Below, one piece after another: positions 19,048-27,613 of a DNA stretch of 64,000 nt. The first letter of the stretch is position 1. Every line of letters starts with the position of its first letter. Position numbers and translations under genes: made by a program. The notes under the pieces are model-generated. The model did no database searches and was not told the DNA's origin. It worked only from the letters and a program-made list of their open reading frames with translations. The stretch is from the NCBI GenBank assembly GCA_002747325.1, contig PDOZ01000026.1, forward strand, positions 78,643-142,642, given 5' to 3'. Source of the DNA: Rhodobacterales bacterium. Its GTDB lineage: Bacteria; Pseudomonadota; Alphaproteobacteria; Rhodobacterales; Rhodobacteraceae.

Positions 19048-19650
19048 TTATTCTGCTTTGTCCTCGGTGGAATAGCGGGAAAACACTCCGGCCTGCGAGA
19101 AGAAGAACACAAAAATCGCGATGGTCAGCCCGAAGGTTTTGAAGTTCACCCAGGCGTCGGTGGACATGGTGCGCCAAACGATTTCGTTCAGCACCGCCAG
19201 CCCGGCGAAGAACAACGCCAGCCGTTTGGTCAGCAGCATCCAGCCCTCATCCGTCAGGGGCAGGGTTTTATCCATCACCGCTTGCAGATAACTCTGCCCG
19301 CGTAGCAGGCCAAAGCCCAGAATAGCCGCAAAAAGCAGGTAAATGACGGTCGGCTTCATTTTGAAGAAGCGTTCGTCGTTGAACCAGACCGACATGCCGC
19401 CGAACACGATCACCAGCAGCAGCGTCACGATCTGCATTTTCGACAGCTCGCCGGTCAAGCGGTATTGCAGGAAGGTGGTCAGGGCGAGCAGCGGGATGAA
19501 CAGCGCGGTCACGGCGACGAAACCAGAATACTCGGTGCCGCCAACGGTAAACACCTGATCTTTCAGGAAAACATAGCCGATGAAGAAGGCCAGAATCGGG
19601 CCGTATTCCAGTGCGGCTTTCACCGATGCAGCGGGTTTTTTCTCACTCAT
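19048..19650 (-). CDS. yciB: Inner-membrane septation protein A (YciB/IspZ family)
   Basis: Integral membrane protein of 200 residues with five or six transmembrane helices. The family signature is clear: ALEYGPILAFFIGY near the N-terminus, KPTVIYLLFAAILGFGLLRGQSYL, and NEIVWRTMSTDAWVNFKTFG near the end (quoted in parts: NEIVWR, DAWVNFKTFG). Members take part in intracellular septation and membrane integrity; the exact function is not settled. It follows ftsY by 9 bp on the same strand and forms a unit yhhN-ftsY-yciB. Confidence 0.93.
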   Translation of the reverse strand: MSEKKPAASVKAALEYGPILAFFIGYVFLKDQVFTVGGTEYSGFVAVTALFIPLLALTTFLQYRLTGELSKMQIVTLLLVIVFGGMSVWFNDERFFKMKPTVIYLLFAAILGFGLLRGQSYLQAVMDKTLPLTDEGWMLLTKRLALFFAGLAVLNEIVWRTMSTDAWVNFKTFGLTIAIFVFFFSQAGVFSRYSTEDKAE

Positions 19651-19659
19651 CTGACGCTC

Positions 19660-20670
19660 CTATTCCAGCCCGGTCAGGGCGCGGGCAAAATCTTGCGGAT
19701 CGAAAGGCGCGAGGTCGTCGATCTGTTCGCCGACCCCGATGGCGTGGATTGGCAGGCCGAATTTATCCGCCAGCGCCACCAGAACCCCGCCCTTGGCTGT
19801 GCCGTCCAGCTTGGTCATCACCAGCCCCGACACGTCGGAAATCCTGGTGAAAGTTTCGACCTGCGACAGCGCGTTTTGCCCCGTCGTCGCATCCAGAACC
19901 AGCAGGGTATTATGCGGCGCGCTTTCGTCCTTCTTGCGGATCACCCGCACGATTTTCGCCAGCTCTTCCATCAGATCGGCGCGGTTTTGCAGCCGCCCGG
20001 CGGTGTCAATCATCAGAAGATCCGCCCCGTCCTGCGCCGCCTTTTCCATCGCCTCAAAAGCGAGGCTGGCCGGGTCGGAACCTTCCGGCGCGGTCAGCAC
20101 CGGCACGCCCGCGCGTTCGCCCCAGACCTGCAACTGCTCCACCGCCGCCGCGCGAAACGTATCCCCCGCTGCGATCACAACCTTCTTGCCCGCCGCCTGA
20201 AACTGGCTCGCCAGCTTGCCAATCGTCGTGGTCTTGCCCGCGCCGTTAACGCCAACCACCAGCACCACCTGCGGGCGCTTGGGATAAATCGGCATCGGCC
20301 GGGCCACGCCTTCCATCACCCGTGCGATCTCATCGGCCAACAACCCCTTGATTTCGCTCACAGAAACCCGCTTTCCGAGGTGGTCTTCCGCGATATTGGC
20401 CGTCACACGCAGCGCCGTATCAACCCCCATATCGGAAGCAATCATCAGCTCTTCCAGCTCCTCAAGCATCTCGTCATCCAGCATGCGCCGCGGCTCTTCC
20501 GTGCGCCCCATCAGACGCCCCAGCACCCCCGGCTTCGCTTCGGCGGGCGCACTGGGTGGGGTCTCGACCTCCGCCTCTTGCGCCCCCTCTTCGACGATCT
20601 CCGACAACCCGGCATCAATCCGCGAAGAAGAGCGGGTCATACGGTCTTTTAGCTTCTTGAAAAACGACAT
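19660..20670 (-). CDS. ftsY: Signal recognition particle receptor FtsY
   Basis: SRP GTPase that docks ribosome-nascent chain complexes at the membrane for SecYEG. The 336 residues carry a short charged A domain, an N domain helix bundle and the G domain: GVNGAGKTTTIGKLA (140-154), AAGDTFRAAAVEQLQVW, DTAGRLQNRADLMEEL, TKLDGTAKGG and IGVGEQIDDLAPFDP. The acidic N-terminal A domain found in enterobacterial FtsY is much reduced, as is usual in alphaproteobacteria. The partner ffh is not in the window. Confidence 0.97.
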   Translation of the reverse strand: MSFFKKLKDRMTRSSSRIDAGLSEIVEEGAQEAEVETPPSAPAEAKPGVLGRLMGRTEEPRRMLDDEMLEELEELMIASDMGVDTALRVTANIAEDHLGKRVSVSEIKGLLADEIARVMEGVARPMPIYPKRPQVVLVVGVNGAGKTTTIGKLASQFQAAGKKVVIAAGDTFRAAAVEQLQVWGERAGVPVLTAPEGSDPASLAFEAMEKAAQDGADLLMIDTAGRLQNRADLMEELAKIVRVIRKKDESAPHNTLLVLDATTGQNALSQVETFTRISDVSGLVMTKLDGTAKGGVLVALADKFGLPIHAIGVGEQIDDLAPFDPQDFARALTGLE

Positions 20671-20726
20671 CTGGCCTCCGTTCCCCCCTCAGTTAATGCG
20701 CTTTCGCCGATATGAAAAGGGGGCGC

Positions 20727-21356
20727 TCAAAATGCCAACACGCCGCGCAGGATCATCATCTGACCTAAAATGTAAAACACCCAGACCCAGACATCGAACC
20801 GCTCGCGCTTCTCCAGCCCCGCGAAACGGAACTCGCGCAGGCCGAGCAGCATATCGGAAAAGATGAAACTCACCGCCCCCGCCGTGACGAGAAAGGCAGG
20901 ATGGGCGGCGGCGGTCAGGCCCATCGCGGTGATGATCCAGACATAGGCGCGCACCGGCCAGCCCAGCCCCTTGGCATAGGGGATCAGCCAAAGCTCGGTC
21001 GACACGGCCAGCGCCACCAGCAGGATCGCCAGAACCGGCGCCTGCGCAAAGACGAAAAGCGCGTCCGGGGCGCCTGCGGCGAAGGTAAAGACATAGCACA
21101 GATGCGCCAGCGCGAAGGCGGACAGGCCATAGAGAAACATCGACTGGCCGGGGCGCGACAGGGCCAGATCGCCCAGCGCCGACAAAAACAGTCCCGCAAC
21201 GAGGAAGGCCGGGCCGCCCTCCAGCGCCGCCAGCAGCGAAAAGATCACCAGCGGCGCGGTCTTGACCGCACTTTTCATCGCGCTTTGCGGCTGGCGGATG
21301 ATGAAGAGATAGCCGATGGCGGCGAAAAAGCCCGCAGGTTCCAAAATCTGTTCCAT
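20727..21356 (-). CDS. YhhN-family membrane protein (lysoplasmalogenase-like)
   Basis: A 209-residue protein with about eight hydrophobic helices and the YhhN/TMEM86 pattern: KTAPLVIFSLLAA, FLSALGDLALS, FALAHLCYVFTF and FIFSDMLLGL near the C-terminus. Vertebrate members hydrolyse the vinyl-ether bond of lysoplasmalogens; the bacterial substrate is unknown. It starts 92 bp from a divergent small periplasmic protein gene and lies 56 bp upstream of ftsY on the same strand. Confidence 0.85.
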   Translation of the reverse strand: MEQILEPAGFFAAIGYLFIIRQPQSAMKSAVKTAPLVIFSLLAALEGGPAFLVAGLFLSALGDLALSRPGQSMFLYGLSAFALAHLCYVFTFAAGAPDALFVFAQAPVLAILLVALAVSTELWLIPYAKGLGWPVRAYVWIITAMGLTAAAHPAFLVTAGAVSFIFSDMLLGLREFRFAGLEKRERFDVWVWVFYILGQMMILRGVLAF

Positions 21357-21398
21357 GGCCGCGACCCTACCCGCCTGCGCGCCCGCGTCAAGCGGGGC

Positions 21399-21427
21399 TT
21401 GTCAGGAGCGGGCACGGCGCGCATATT
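21399..21427 (+). promoter_or_regulatory. Candidate promoter for the periplasmic protein at 21448
   Basis: TTGTCA (21399-21404) and CATATT (21422-21427) with exactly 17 bp between them, ending 20 bp before the ATG. The spacing is ideal and both boxes match the housekeeping consensus at four or more positions. Confidence 0.45.
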
Positions 21428-21447
21428 CCAAAGCGAGGGAGAACGAC

Positions 21448-21933
21448 ATGAAGAAACACTTTTCTGTGAGCCTGTTTGCGGCTCTGTGCGCCGCGCCGGC
21501 AGCGGCAGACGGAATTTTGAGCGCTGAAGAGTTCGAGGCACTGACCCTGAACAAAACCTATCTATACGCCAATGAGGACGGGGTGTATGGCGACGAGACC
21601 TACCTGCCGAACCGCCGCGCCATCTGGTCCTTTGGCGACGGAAATTGCATGAGCGAAAGCTGGTTTGAACGCGGCGAATTCCTGTGCTTCCTCCTGGACG
21701 ACCGACAGGCCGGGGAAGAGACCTGCGTTCTGGTGCGCGAAGAAGAGGGCGGGGTGTTGAAGGTGTTTTCCCCGGACTTTGCGGGCGACGGGGTTCTGAC
21801 CGCCATCGAGAGCGATGAGCCGCAAAACTGCACAACGACGCCCGAAACCCCCTCCGCTCCGAAGCCCGCCCCCGAAGGCGGCGGCAGATCGAACGGCAGT
21901 CGGCTGGGCGCTCCGAACAGCGGGAAGGGTTAG
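21448..21933 (+). CDS. Small secreted protein of unknown function
   Basis: 161 residues, not recognised as any named family. A signal peptide (MKKHFSVSLFAALCAAPAAA) is followed by an acidic, globular domain starting GILSAEEFEALTLNKTYLY, with four Cys that could form disulfides (positions near GNCMSES, EFLCFLL, EETCVLV and PQNCTT) and a Pro/Gly/Ser-rich tail. The pattern ALTLNKTY...YANEDGVYG...GNCMSE...C resembles small periplasmic proteins common in Rhodobacterales but no function is known to me. AGGGAG lies upstream of the ATG at 21448; a longer in-frame start would run through the yhhN promoter region. It is followed by a decayed repeat. Confidence 0.75.
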   Translation: MKKHFSVSLFAALCAAPAAADGILSAEEFEALTLNKTYLYANEDGVYGDETYLPNRRAIWSFGDGNCMSESWFERGEFLCFLLDDRQAGEETCVLVREEEGGVLKVFSPDFAGDGVLTAIESDEPQNCTTTPETPSAPKPAPEGGGRSNGSRLGAPNSGKG

Positions 21934-22035
21934 GATAAAACACGCGACATCTGTAATAAATTCTTTGCTTCCGCATCCTGCGGATTTCAAATGCGGTTTT
22001 GACACCCGTGTTGCAGATTGGTTAGGCTTCGCTCT
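21932..22035 (+). repeat. Degenerate copy of the 113-bp palindromic element
   Basis: The order of blocks ATCTGTA, GCATCCTGC, TTTTGA, GTTGCAGATT and CTTCGCTCT matches the intact elements at 24221 and 29253 in the same orientation, with several substitutions and a short deletion near the centre. The long outer stem is no longer well paired. It occupies the space between the secreted protein gene and the GFA-family gene. Confidence 0.6.
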
Positions 22036-22073
22036 CACGTACCACGATCAAAAGCCTTCAAAGGAGATCATTG

Positions 22074-22484
22074 ATGAAACGCACCGGAGGATGCGCTTGT
22101 GGCGCCGTTCGCTTTGAAACCAACGCAGACCCCATCATGGTTGGAGCCTGTCACTGCACCGATTGCCAGAAAGAATCCGGGGGTGGTCCCAACTATGTAG
22201 CGTTGATTCCGGCCGACGCTTTTCGTGTCACCAAGGGGACAGCAAAGGCTTTTGCCAAGAAAGGCGACAGCGGGAAGATCGCCTTGCGATATTTTTGCCC
22301 CGATTGCGGCACGCCGTTGTGGAGCGAACCTGCCGACCAGCCCCTTTTCCCGGTAAAGCTGGGCGCTTTCGACCACGGGCACGGTCTGGTTCCGGCCATG
22401 CATATTTTCACCGCTTCGGCCCCGGCGTGGCATCAGATCGACCGTAGCAAACCCTGTTTTGAACGCGCTCCCGAGGGGATGTGA
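22074..22484 (+). CDS. GFA-family zinc-binding protein
   Basis: 136 residues of the GFA/CENP-V-like fold (named for glutathione-dependent formaldehyde-activating enzyme). The zinc ligands are all present: CAC (Cys7, Cys9), CHCTDC (Cys26, Cys28, Cys31) and CPDC (Cys75, Cys78). In between lie GGGPNYVALIPADAFRVTKG and a C-terminal HIFTASAPAWHQI. Most members have no proven substrate, and the formaldehyde activity of the founding member is disputed, so no enzyme function is assigned. The start is ATG 22074 with AAGGAG 7-8 nt upstream, not the TTG one codon before. It stands alone, after a decayed repeat. Confidence 0.88.
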   Translation: MKRTGGCACGAVRFETNADPIMVGACHCTDCQKESGGGPNYVALIPADAFRVTKGTAKAFAKKGDSGKIALRYFCPDCGTPLWSEPADQPLFPVKLGAFDHGHGLVPAMHIFTASAPAWHQIDRSKPCFERAPEGM

Positions 22485-22539
22485 AACCGGGCGCGTCGCT
22501 GACCGCCAGCCATCACAAGCCGCGCGGATATGAATTGCG

Positions 22540-22578
22540 GACGGTTGCTGCGTGGGGCAATTTGTCGTGGCAACCGTC
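22540..22578. other. Inverted repeat, possible terminator between GFA gene and xseA
   Basis: GACGGTTGC (22540-22548) and GCAACCGTC (22570-22578) form a perfect 9-bp stem with a 21-nt loop, in the gap between two convergent genes. No strong T tract follows on either strand, so termination is only likely by position. Confidence 0.4.
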
Positions 22579-22601
22579 TTCAGAAAAAACGTCCACAGGC
22601 C

Positions 22602-24158
22602 CTAAAACAGTGACCCCTGCTCCGGTGGTTTCTTCGCAGGTTTCGGCGCGGGTTTAGCTTTGGCGCGCCCGTCCGGGCGGGCGGTCACTTTGCCGTCGGC
22701 AAACTCGATTTCCAGCGCCGCCGCCTGCCCCGCCGCTTTCGCGCCGGTCACCAGTTCCCCATCGCCGCACACCACGGCGAAACCGCGTGCCAGGGTCGCC
22801 TTGTAGCCCAGGCTTTGACGCATCCGGTCAACCGCCTCAAGCCGACGTTTCTCCCGCTCCAGCCCCGCCGCAGAGACCCGCGCCAGACGGGCGGCAAGCG
22901 CCTGAAATTCCTGCGTTTTTTCCGCCTGAACGCGCAATAGCCGCGCCGGGTCGAGCCGTGTCGCCATCTGGGCAAAGGCGCGGCGCTGCGCCTCGATCGG
23001 GCGGGTCAGGGCCGGGGTCAGGCGGCGGCTCAGCCCCTCAACCCGCGTCCGTTCCAACGCTACCCGCCCGTTCAGCAAGCCCGGCCGCAAATGCGCCGCC
23101 GCTTCCGTCAGACGCACCCGGCCCTTCTGGCTCACCGAGCGCAGGGCGACCGGCAGGCGGGCGGCGGCAAAATCCAAACGCCCGCGCGGTGCGTCGAGCA
23201 AAGCATCCGGGCGCGGCAAGATGCGGGCGAGGTCCGTAAGCCGTTGAGAACGCTGCGCAATCCCCTGCCCCGTGGCGCGCTGCAACCGCGTGCCCGCCTC
23301 CGCCACGCTGGCCAGCAAATCGAGCCGCACCGGCACGGCGAACTCGGCGGCGGCGGTCGGGGTCGGGGCGCGCTGGTCGGCGGCGTAGTCGATCAGGGTG
23401 GTGTCGGTTTCATGCCCCACGGCGGAAATCAGCGGGATTTGCGAGCGGGCGGCAGCGCGCACCACCGCCTCCTCGTTAAAACCCCAAAGATCCTCAATAG
23501 AGCCCCCCCCGCGCGCCACGATGATCAGATCCGGGCGCGGCAGGGCGCCGCCGGGGGTCAGGGCGTTGAACCCATCAATGGCGCGGGCCACTTCCGGCGC
23601 ACAGGCCGAGCCCTGCACCGCCACCGGCCAGATCAGCACCTTGCGCGGAAAACGCTCGCGCAGCCGGTGCAAAATATCGCGAATGACCGCGCCGGAAGGA
23701 GAAGTGACAACGCCGATCACCTCCGGCAGATAGGGCAAAAGCTGTTTGCGCGCCGGGTCAAACAGCCCCTCCGCCGCCAGCGCCTTCTTGCGCTTTTCCA
23801 GCATCGCCATCAACGCGCCCTCGCCCGCCACGGCCAGATCGTCGACGTTGAGATTATATTTCGACTGCGCGCCGAAGGTGGTCAGCCGCCCGGTGGCGAT
23901 GACCTCCATCCCCTCCTCCGGCAAGACCGAAAGTCGTCCCGCCTGCCCCTTCCATGTCGTGCAGGCCAGCACATTGCCGTCATCTTTCAGATCGTAATAG
24001 AGATGCCCGGAACGCGCACGAAACACCCGCCCCACCTCGCCGCGCACCCGCACCCGCCCAAACGCGGCTTCCACGGTCTTTTTCACCGCGCCAGAGATTT
24101 CCGACACGGTAAATTCGGGGGCATTCTCGCCGGGGGCGGCGTCGTCTAACAGGTCCAT
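22602..24158 (-). CDS. xseA: Exodeoxyribonuclease VII large subunit
   Basis: Large subunit of the ssDNA exonuclease involved in repair, 518 residues. The N-terminal OB fold (FTVSEISGAVKKTVEAAFGRVRVRGEVG) is followed by LYYDLKDDGNVLACTTWKG, the catalytic block with VIGVVTSPSGAVIRDILHRLRERFP, RGGGSIEDLWGFNEEAVVRA, SAVGHETDTTLIDYAADQRAPTPTAAAE, and a long helical C-terminal region ending in a Lys/Pro-rich tail (longer motifs here are described by their conserved cores, e.g. GGGSIEDLW and GHETD). The longer-than-average tail AKPAPKPAKKPPEQ is common in alphaproteobacteria. A 113-bp palindromic element sits upstream, and purD lies on the other strand, a conserved pairing. The small subunit xseB is not in the window. 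Confidence 0.96.
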   Translation of the reverse strand: MDLLDDAAPGENAPEFTVSEISGAVKKTVEAAFGRVRVRGEVGRVFRARSGHLYYDLKDDGNVLACTTWKGQAGRLSVLPEEGMEVIATGRLTTFGAQSKYNLNVDDLAVAGEGALMAMLEKRKKALAAEGLFDPARKQLLPYLPEVIGVVTSPSGAVIRDILHRLRERFPRKVLIWPVAVQGSACAPEVARAIDGFNALTPGGALPRPDLIIVARGGGSIEDLWGFNEEAVVRAAARSQIPLISAVGHETDTTLIDYAADQRAPTPTAAAEFAVPVRLDLLASVAEAGTRLQRATGQGIAQRSQRLTDLARILPRPDALLDAPRGRLDFAAARLPVALRSVSQKGRVRLTEAAAHLRPGLLNGRVALERTRVEGLSRRLTPALTRPIEAQRRAFAQMATRLDPARLLRVQAEKTQEFQALAARLARVSAAGLEREKRRLEAVDRMRQSLGYKATLARGFAVVCGDGELVTGAKAAGQAAALEIEFADGKVTARPDGRAKAKPAPKPAKKPPEQGSLF

Positions 24159-24220
24159 ATGCCCGTTTTAGGCGGCGAGGCGCCAAAGGGGAAGCCCGGC
24201 TTTGCGCGGCGGTGGAAATC

Positions 24221-24333
24221 AGAGCAGAAATCGCTAAATCTGTATCAAAATTCGCTGCCTCTCCATCAGCATCCTGCTGACTTCGAACGCGAATTTTGAT
24301 GCACGATGTTGCAGATTAAAGCGATTTCGCTCT
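24221..24333 (+). repeat. 113-bp palindromic MITE-like element, copy A
   Basis: Outer arms AGAGCAGAAATCGCT (24221-24235) and AGCGATTTCGCTCT (24320-24333) pair with one bulge. Inner arms ATCAAAATTCGC and GCGAATTTTGAT are perfect. The centre holds a small hairpin CAGCATCCTGCTG. Copies of exactly the same length are at 29253-29365 and, inverted, at 63794-63906; a decayed one is at 21932-22035. Confidence 0.85.
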
Positions 24334-24375
24334 AGAATATTGCTTCGGGACGCGGCAGTTTCAGGAGCAGCCCCT

Positions 24376-24729
24376 TTGCCAAACATTCGCACATACGCAG
24401 CCATTGCCGGAACCGTTCTGCTGACCGCCTGTTCGACCGGGGCCAATCATCTCGGCAACCCACTGACCTGGCCCATGGGCGCCCTCGGCACAGGGCTGGG
24501 AAATCTGGCCTATGGGGCGGAGCGCGCGCGGGTCGAAGCCTATGTCGACGCCCATTTCGATACGCTGGTCCACGAGATCGGCGCGGGCGGCGGGGCAACG
24601 CTGGACGATGCTTTCGCCGTGGCCGGGGTGCCGGAAACCGCACAGGCGGATTTCATCCAGCACATGCAGGGCTATGACCTCTCGCAACCGGACAATCTCG
24701 TCGTCGCGTTGATGGTGCATCGGGCGTAG
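24376..24729 (+). CDS. Small lipoprotein of unknown function
   Basis: 117 residues. A TTG start at 24376 is chosen because AGGAG lies 9 nt upstream and it gives a classical lipoprotein signal, MPNIRTYAAIAGTVLLTAC, with the lipobox LTAC (acylated Cys19). An earlier in-frame TTG at 24340 lies within the edge of the repeat element and has no ribosome site. The mature part is a short alpha-helical domain, GNPLTWPMGALGTGLGNLAYGAE then a region rich in Asp and Ala. No family is recognised. It ends 57 bp before purD on the same strand and may be co-transcribed with it. Confidence 0.7.
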   Translation: MPNIRTYAAIAGTVLLTACSTGANHLGNPLTWPMGALGTGLGNLAYGAERARVEAYVDAHFDTLVHEIGAGGGATLDDAFAVAGVPETAQADFIQHMQGYDLSQPDNLVVALMVHRA

Positions 24730-24786
24730 AGCGCTTGCCCCACCCGCCCCTACGCGCTATGGCCTGAACCAGCAATGGAGGCGGCT

Positions 24787-26049
24787 TTGAACATTCTTAT
24801 TCTCGGCGGCGGCGGGCGCGAACATGCGTTGGCCTGGGCGGTAAAACAGAACCCGAAATGCGACCGGCTGATCGTGGCGCCGGGCAATGCGGGCATGGAC
24901 GACATCGCGGAATGCGCCGCTTTTGACATCGAGGACGGCGCGGCGGTCGTTGAATTCGCCAGCGCCAACGCGGTGGATTTCGTCATCATCGGCCCGGAAG
25001 CGCCGCTGGCGGCGGGGGTGGCGGACGCGCTGGACGCGGCGGGCATCCTGCACTTTGGCCCCTCGGCAGAAGCGGCGCGGCTGGAAGCCTCCAAGAGCTT
25101 CACCAAGGAGATTTGCGACGCGGCGGGCGCCCCCACGGCGGGTTACGCCCATTTCACCGACGCCGACGCCGCAAAGGCCTATATCCGGGCGCAGGGCGCA
25201 CCGATCGTGGTCAAGGCGGACGGGCTGGCGGCAGGCAAGGGCGTGATCGTCGCCATGAACGAGGCCGACGCGCTGGCCGCGATTGACGATATGTTTGGCG
25301 GTGAGTTCGGCGGGGCGGGCGCGGAGGTTGTGATCGAAGAATTCATGACCGGCGAAGAAGCCTCCTATTTCATCCTTTCCGACGGCAAATCCCTGCTGCC
25401 CATCGGCACAGCACAGGACCATAAACGCGTCGGCGAGGGCGATACCGGGCCGAATACCGGCGGCATGGGCGCCTATTCCCCGGCGCCGGTGCTGGACGAG
25501 GCGGTCGCGGCACGGGCGATGGCGGAGATTGTCGAGCCGACCATGCGGGTGATGGCGGAGCGCGGCACACCGTTCAAGGGCGTGCTTTATGCCGGGCTGA
25601 TGATCGAAAACGGCGCGCCACGGCTGGTGGAATATAACGTGCGTTTCGGCGACCCGGAATGTCAGGTATTGATGATGCGCCTCGGGGCGCAGGTGCTGGA
25701 TTTGCTGCTGGCGGCGGCGGAAGAGCGGCTGGAGGAGATCACAGCCAACTGGGCCGACGACCATGCCATGACCGTGGTGATGGCGGCGAAAGGCTATCCG
25801 GGCGCCTATGAGAAGGGCAGCGAAATCAAAGGGTTGGACGCGCTGGAAGAAAACTCCATGCAGATGGTGTTCCACGCGGGCACCGAGGAACAGGACGGCA
25901 AAATCACCGCATCCGGCGGGCGGGTGCTGAACGTCACCGCCCGTGGTGCGTCGCTTCAGGAAGCGCGCGACCGGGCCTATGCGCTGGTGAATCAGGTGGA
26001 CTGGCCGGAAGGGTTCTGCCGCCGCGACATTGGCTGGCGGGCGCTTTAA
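24787..26049 (+). CDS. purD: Phosphoribosylamine-glycine ligase (GAR synthetase)
   Basis: Second step of de novo purine synthesis; ATP-grasp enzyme of 420 residues. Motifs: MNILILGGGGREHALAWA, FVIIGPEAPLAAGVADAL, GAPIVVKADGLAAGKGVIVA, EEFMTGEEASYFILSDG, IGTAQDHKRVGEGDTGPNTGGMGAYSPAP (core DHKRVGEGDTGPNTGGMG), GVLYAGLMI and NVRFGDPECQVLMMRL. The family starts with MxILILGGGGREHA, so TTG at 24787 is the probable initiator, 5 nt after GGAGG; the ATG at 24775 overlaps that ribosome site and would add four residues. The gene stands opposite xseA. Confidence 0.95.
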   Translation: MNILILGGGGREHALAWAVKQNPKCDRLIVAPGNAGMDDIAECAAFDIEDGAAVVEFASANAVDFVIIGPEAPLAAGVADALDAAGILHFGPSAEAARLEASKSFTKEICDAAGAPTAGYAHFTDADAAKAYIRAQGAPIVVKADGLAAGKGVIVAMNEADALAAIDDMFGGEFGGAGAEVVIEEFMTGEEASYFILSDGKSLLPIGTAQDHKRVGEGDTGPNTGGMGAYSPAPVLDEAVAARAMAEIVEPTMRVMAERGTPFKGVLYAGLMIENGAPRLVEYNVRFGDPECQVLMMRLGAQVLDLLLAAAEERLEEITANWADDHAMTVVMAAKGYPGAYEKGSEIKGLDALEENSMQMVFHAGTEEQDGKITASGGRVLNVTARGASLQEARDRAYALVNQVDWPEGFCRRDIGWRAL

Positions 26050-26063
26050 ACTCGGCTGGCGCT

Positions 26064-26423
<360 letters not shown>

Positions 26424-26473
26424 CTAGCGAGCGGAAGCAAAAGCCGTTAAACTGCACAAAAAAGGCAACGAGC

Positions 26474-26983
26474 ATGAATTTGAAACCCGTCCTCGCCATC
26501 GCGCTCCTCCTCGCCGGCTGCACCGAAGCGCCGCGCGCGGCGGAAGATGTGATCATCACCGATTTCGCCGAAGCCCCGCCCGGCGCGCGGCCCGGTGCCT
26601 GTTACGGGCGCGACGCCACCCCGGCAACCATTGAGCGGGTAACCGAGCGGGTGTTGGTCGAGGCGGCGAAAATCGGGCCGGAGGGTAATGTCATCCGCCC
26701 GGCAAAATACGAGACCCGCAGCACGCAGCGCATCGTCGAAGGGCGCGAAGAAGTGTATTTCGAAACCCCCTGCCCGCCGCGCTGGACGCCGGATTTCATC
26801 GCCTCGGTGCAGCGCGCGCTGGCGGCGCGGGGGTATTTCAAAGGCCCGGCGGACGGACAACTGGACAGCAAAACCCGCGCCGCGATCCGCGCTTTTCAGC
26901 TCACCAAAGGCCTGAATTCCGCCATCCTGTCGACGGAAAACGCGCGGGTGCTGGGGTTGGTGGAAGTAGACCTGCCGGATTGA
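26474..26983 (+). CDS. Peptidoglycan-binding lipoprotein
   Basis: 169 residues. A lipoprotein signal MNLKPVLAIALLLAGC with the lipobox LAGC (Cys16) shows export and acylation. The C-terminal part is a PG_binding_1 domain: FIASVQRALAARGYFKGPADGQLD, then SKTRAAIRAFQLTKGL (cores VQRALAARGYFKGPADGQ and TRAAIRAFQ). In the middle are two Cys, CYGRDAT and FETPCPPRWTP, which could pair. Likely an outer- or inner-membrane anchored protein touching the cell wall. The start at 26474 was chosen for the signal peptide; the longer frame beginning at 26399 overlaps the divergent ferredoxin start. A GC-rich hairpin follows the stop. Confidence 0.85.
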   Translation: MNLKPVLAIALLLAGCTEAPRAAEDVIITDFAEAPPGARPGACYGRDATPATIERVTERVLVEAAKIGPEGNVIRPAKYETRSTQRIVEGREEVYFETPCPPRWTPDFIASVQRALAARGYFKGPADGQLDSKTRAAIRAFQLTKGLNSAILSTENARVLGLVEVDLPD

Positions 26984-26991
26984 AACCAAAA

Positions 26992-27010
26992 CGCCGGGCG
27001 ATGCCCGGCG
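26992..27010. terminator. Terminator after the peptidoglycan-binding lipoprotein gene
   Basis: CGCCGGGC (26992-26999) pairs perfectly with GCCCGGCG (27003-27010) across a 3-nt loop, preceded by an A-rich tract. It sits between two convergent genes; the downstream T tract is weak. Confidence 0.65.
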
Positions 27011-27034
27011 CTTCCGATTTCTGCTGATCCGCCC

Positions 27035-27391
27035 TTACAGCCCCGGCAGATAAAGCGTCATAAGTTCGGCAATCTGGCGTGTGATCGGGTCAATCCGCAT
27101 CGCCCAGGCCGCCGCCTGTTCCGGCGCCGTCCCCGCTTCGAGACCCGCAAGCCGGTCGAGATAGGTGATTTCCCCGGCATAGGCGAGAAAGAACCCTTTG
27201 GTCAGGAAAAAGCCGATGATAAACAGCATCAGGGCAAAAACCGGCATCCCCCGCGAACGGCAATGCCCGACAACCCGGACGAACTCACCCGTGTGCTGAT
27301 CAAAGTAGATCGACCCGGAGCCATGCTCACGGTGATCGCGCAGCACCCGCTCCAGCCGTTCGTTGTAAGTCGCACTATTATGAGCCGTCAT
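27035..27391 (-). CDS. Small single-pass membrane protein of unknown function
   Basis: 118 residues, no recognised family. The N-terminal third is charged (MTAHNSATYNERLERVLRDH) with FDQHTGEFVRVVGHCRSRG, then one hydrophobic helix PVFALMLFIIGFFLTKGFFLAY, described here as residues about 55-77, and a C-terminal region EITYLDRLAGLE with ending ELMTLYLPGL. GGAGG lies 9 nt before the ATG at 27391, while the longer frame has none. The 222 bp upstream, up to prmA, are AT-rich and contain the inverted repeat TTTAACC (27564-27570) / GGTTAAA (27581-27587) but no gene. Confidence 0.75.
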   Translation of the reverse strand: MTAHNSATYNERLERVLRDHREHGSGSIYFDQHTGEFVRVVGHCRSRGMPVFALMLFIIGFFLTKGFFLAYAGEITYLDRLAGLEAGTAPEQAAAWAMRIDPITRQIAELMTLYLPGL

Positions 27392-27613
27392 CGTAAACAC
27401 CCTCCGTCGGTTCCCCGACAAACCCCAATCTAGCCCCGTTCTCAGCGCAGTAGCGCAACGGAAAGCCACCCACGATTAAATGTAGGCAAAATTGTCTAAA
27501 TTCTGAAGGTTTTCCTTAGAAACAATCCATTTCCTCCCCGGAACCAGCCAATTTTCGTCAAATTTTAACCATGTTTGAGCGGTTAAACGGGAGGTTCGCC
27601 GGAGGGAACGCGC

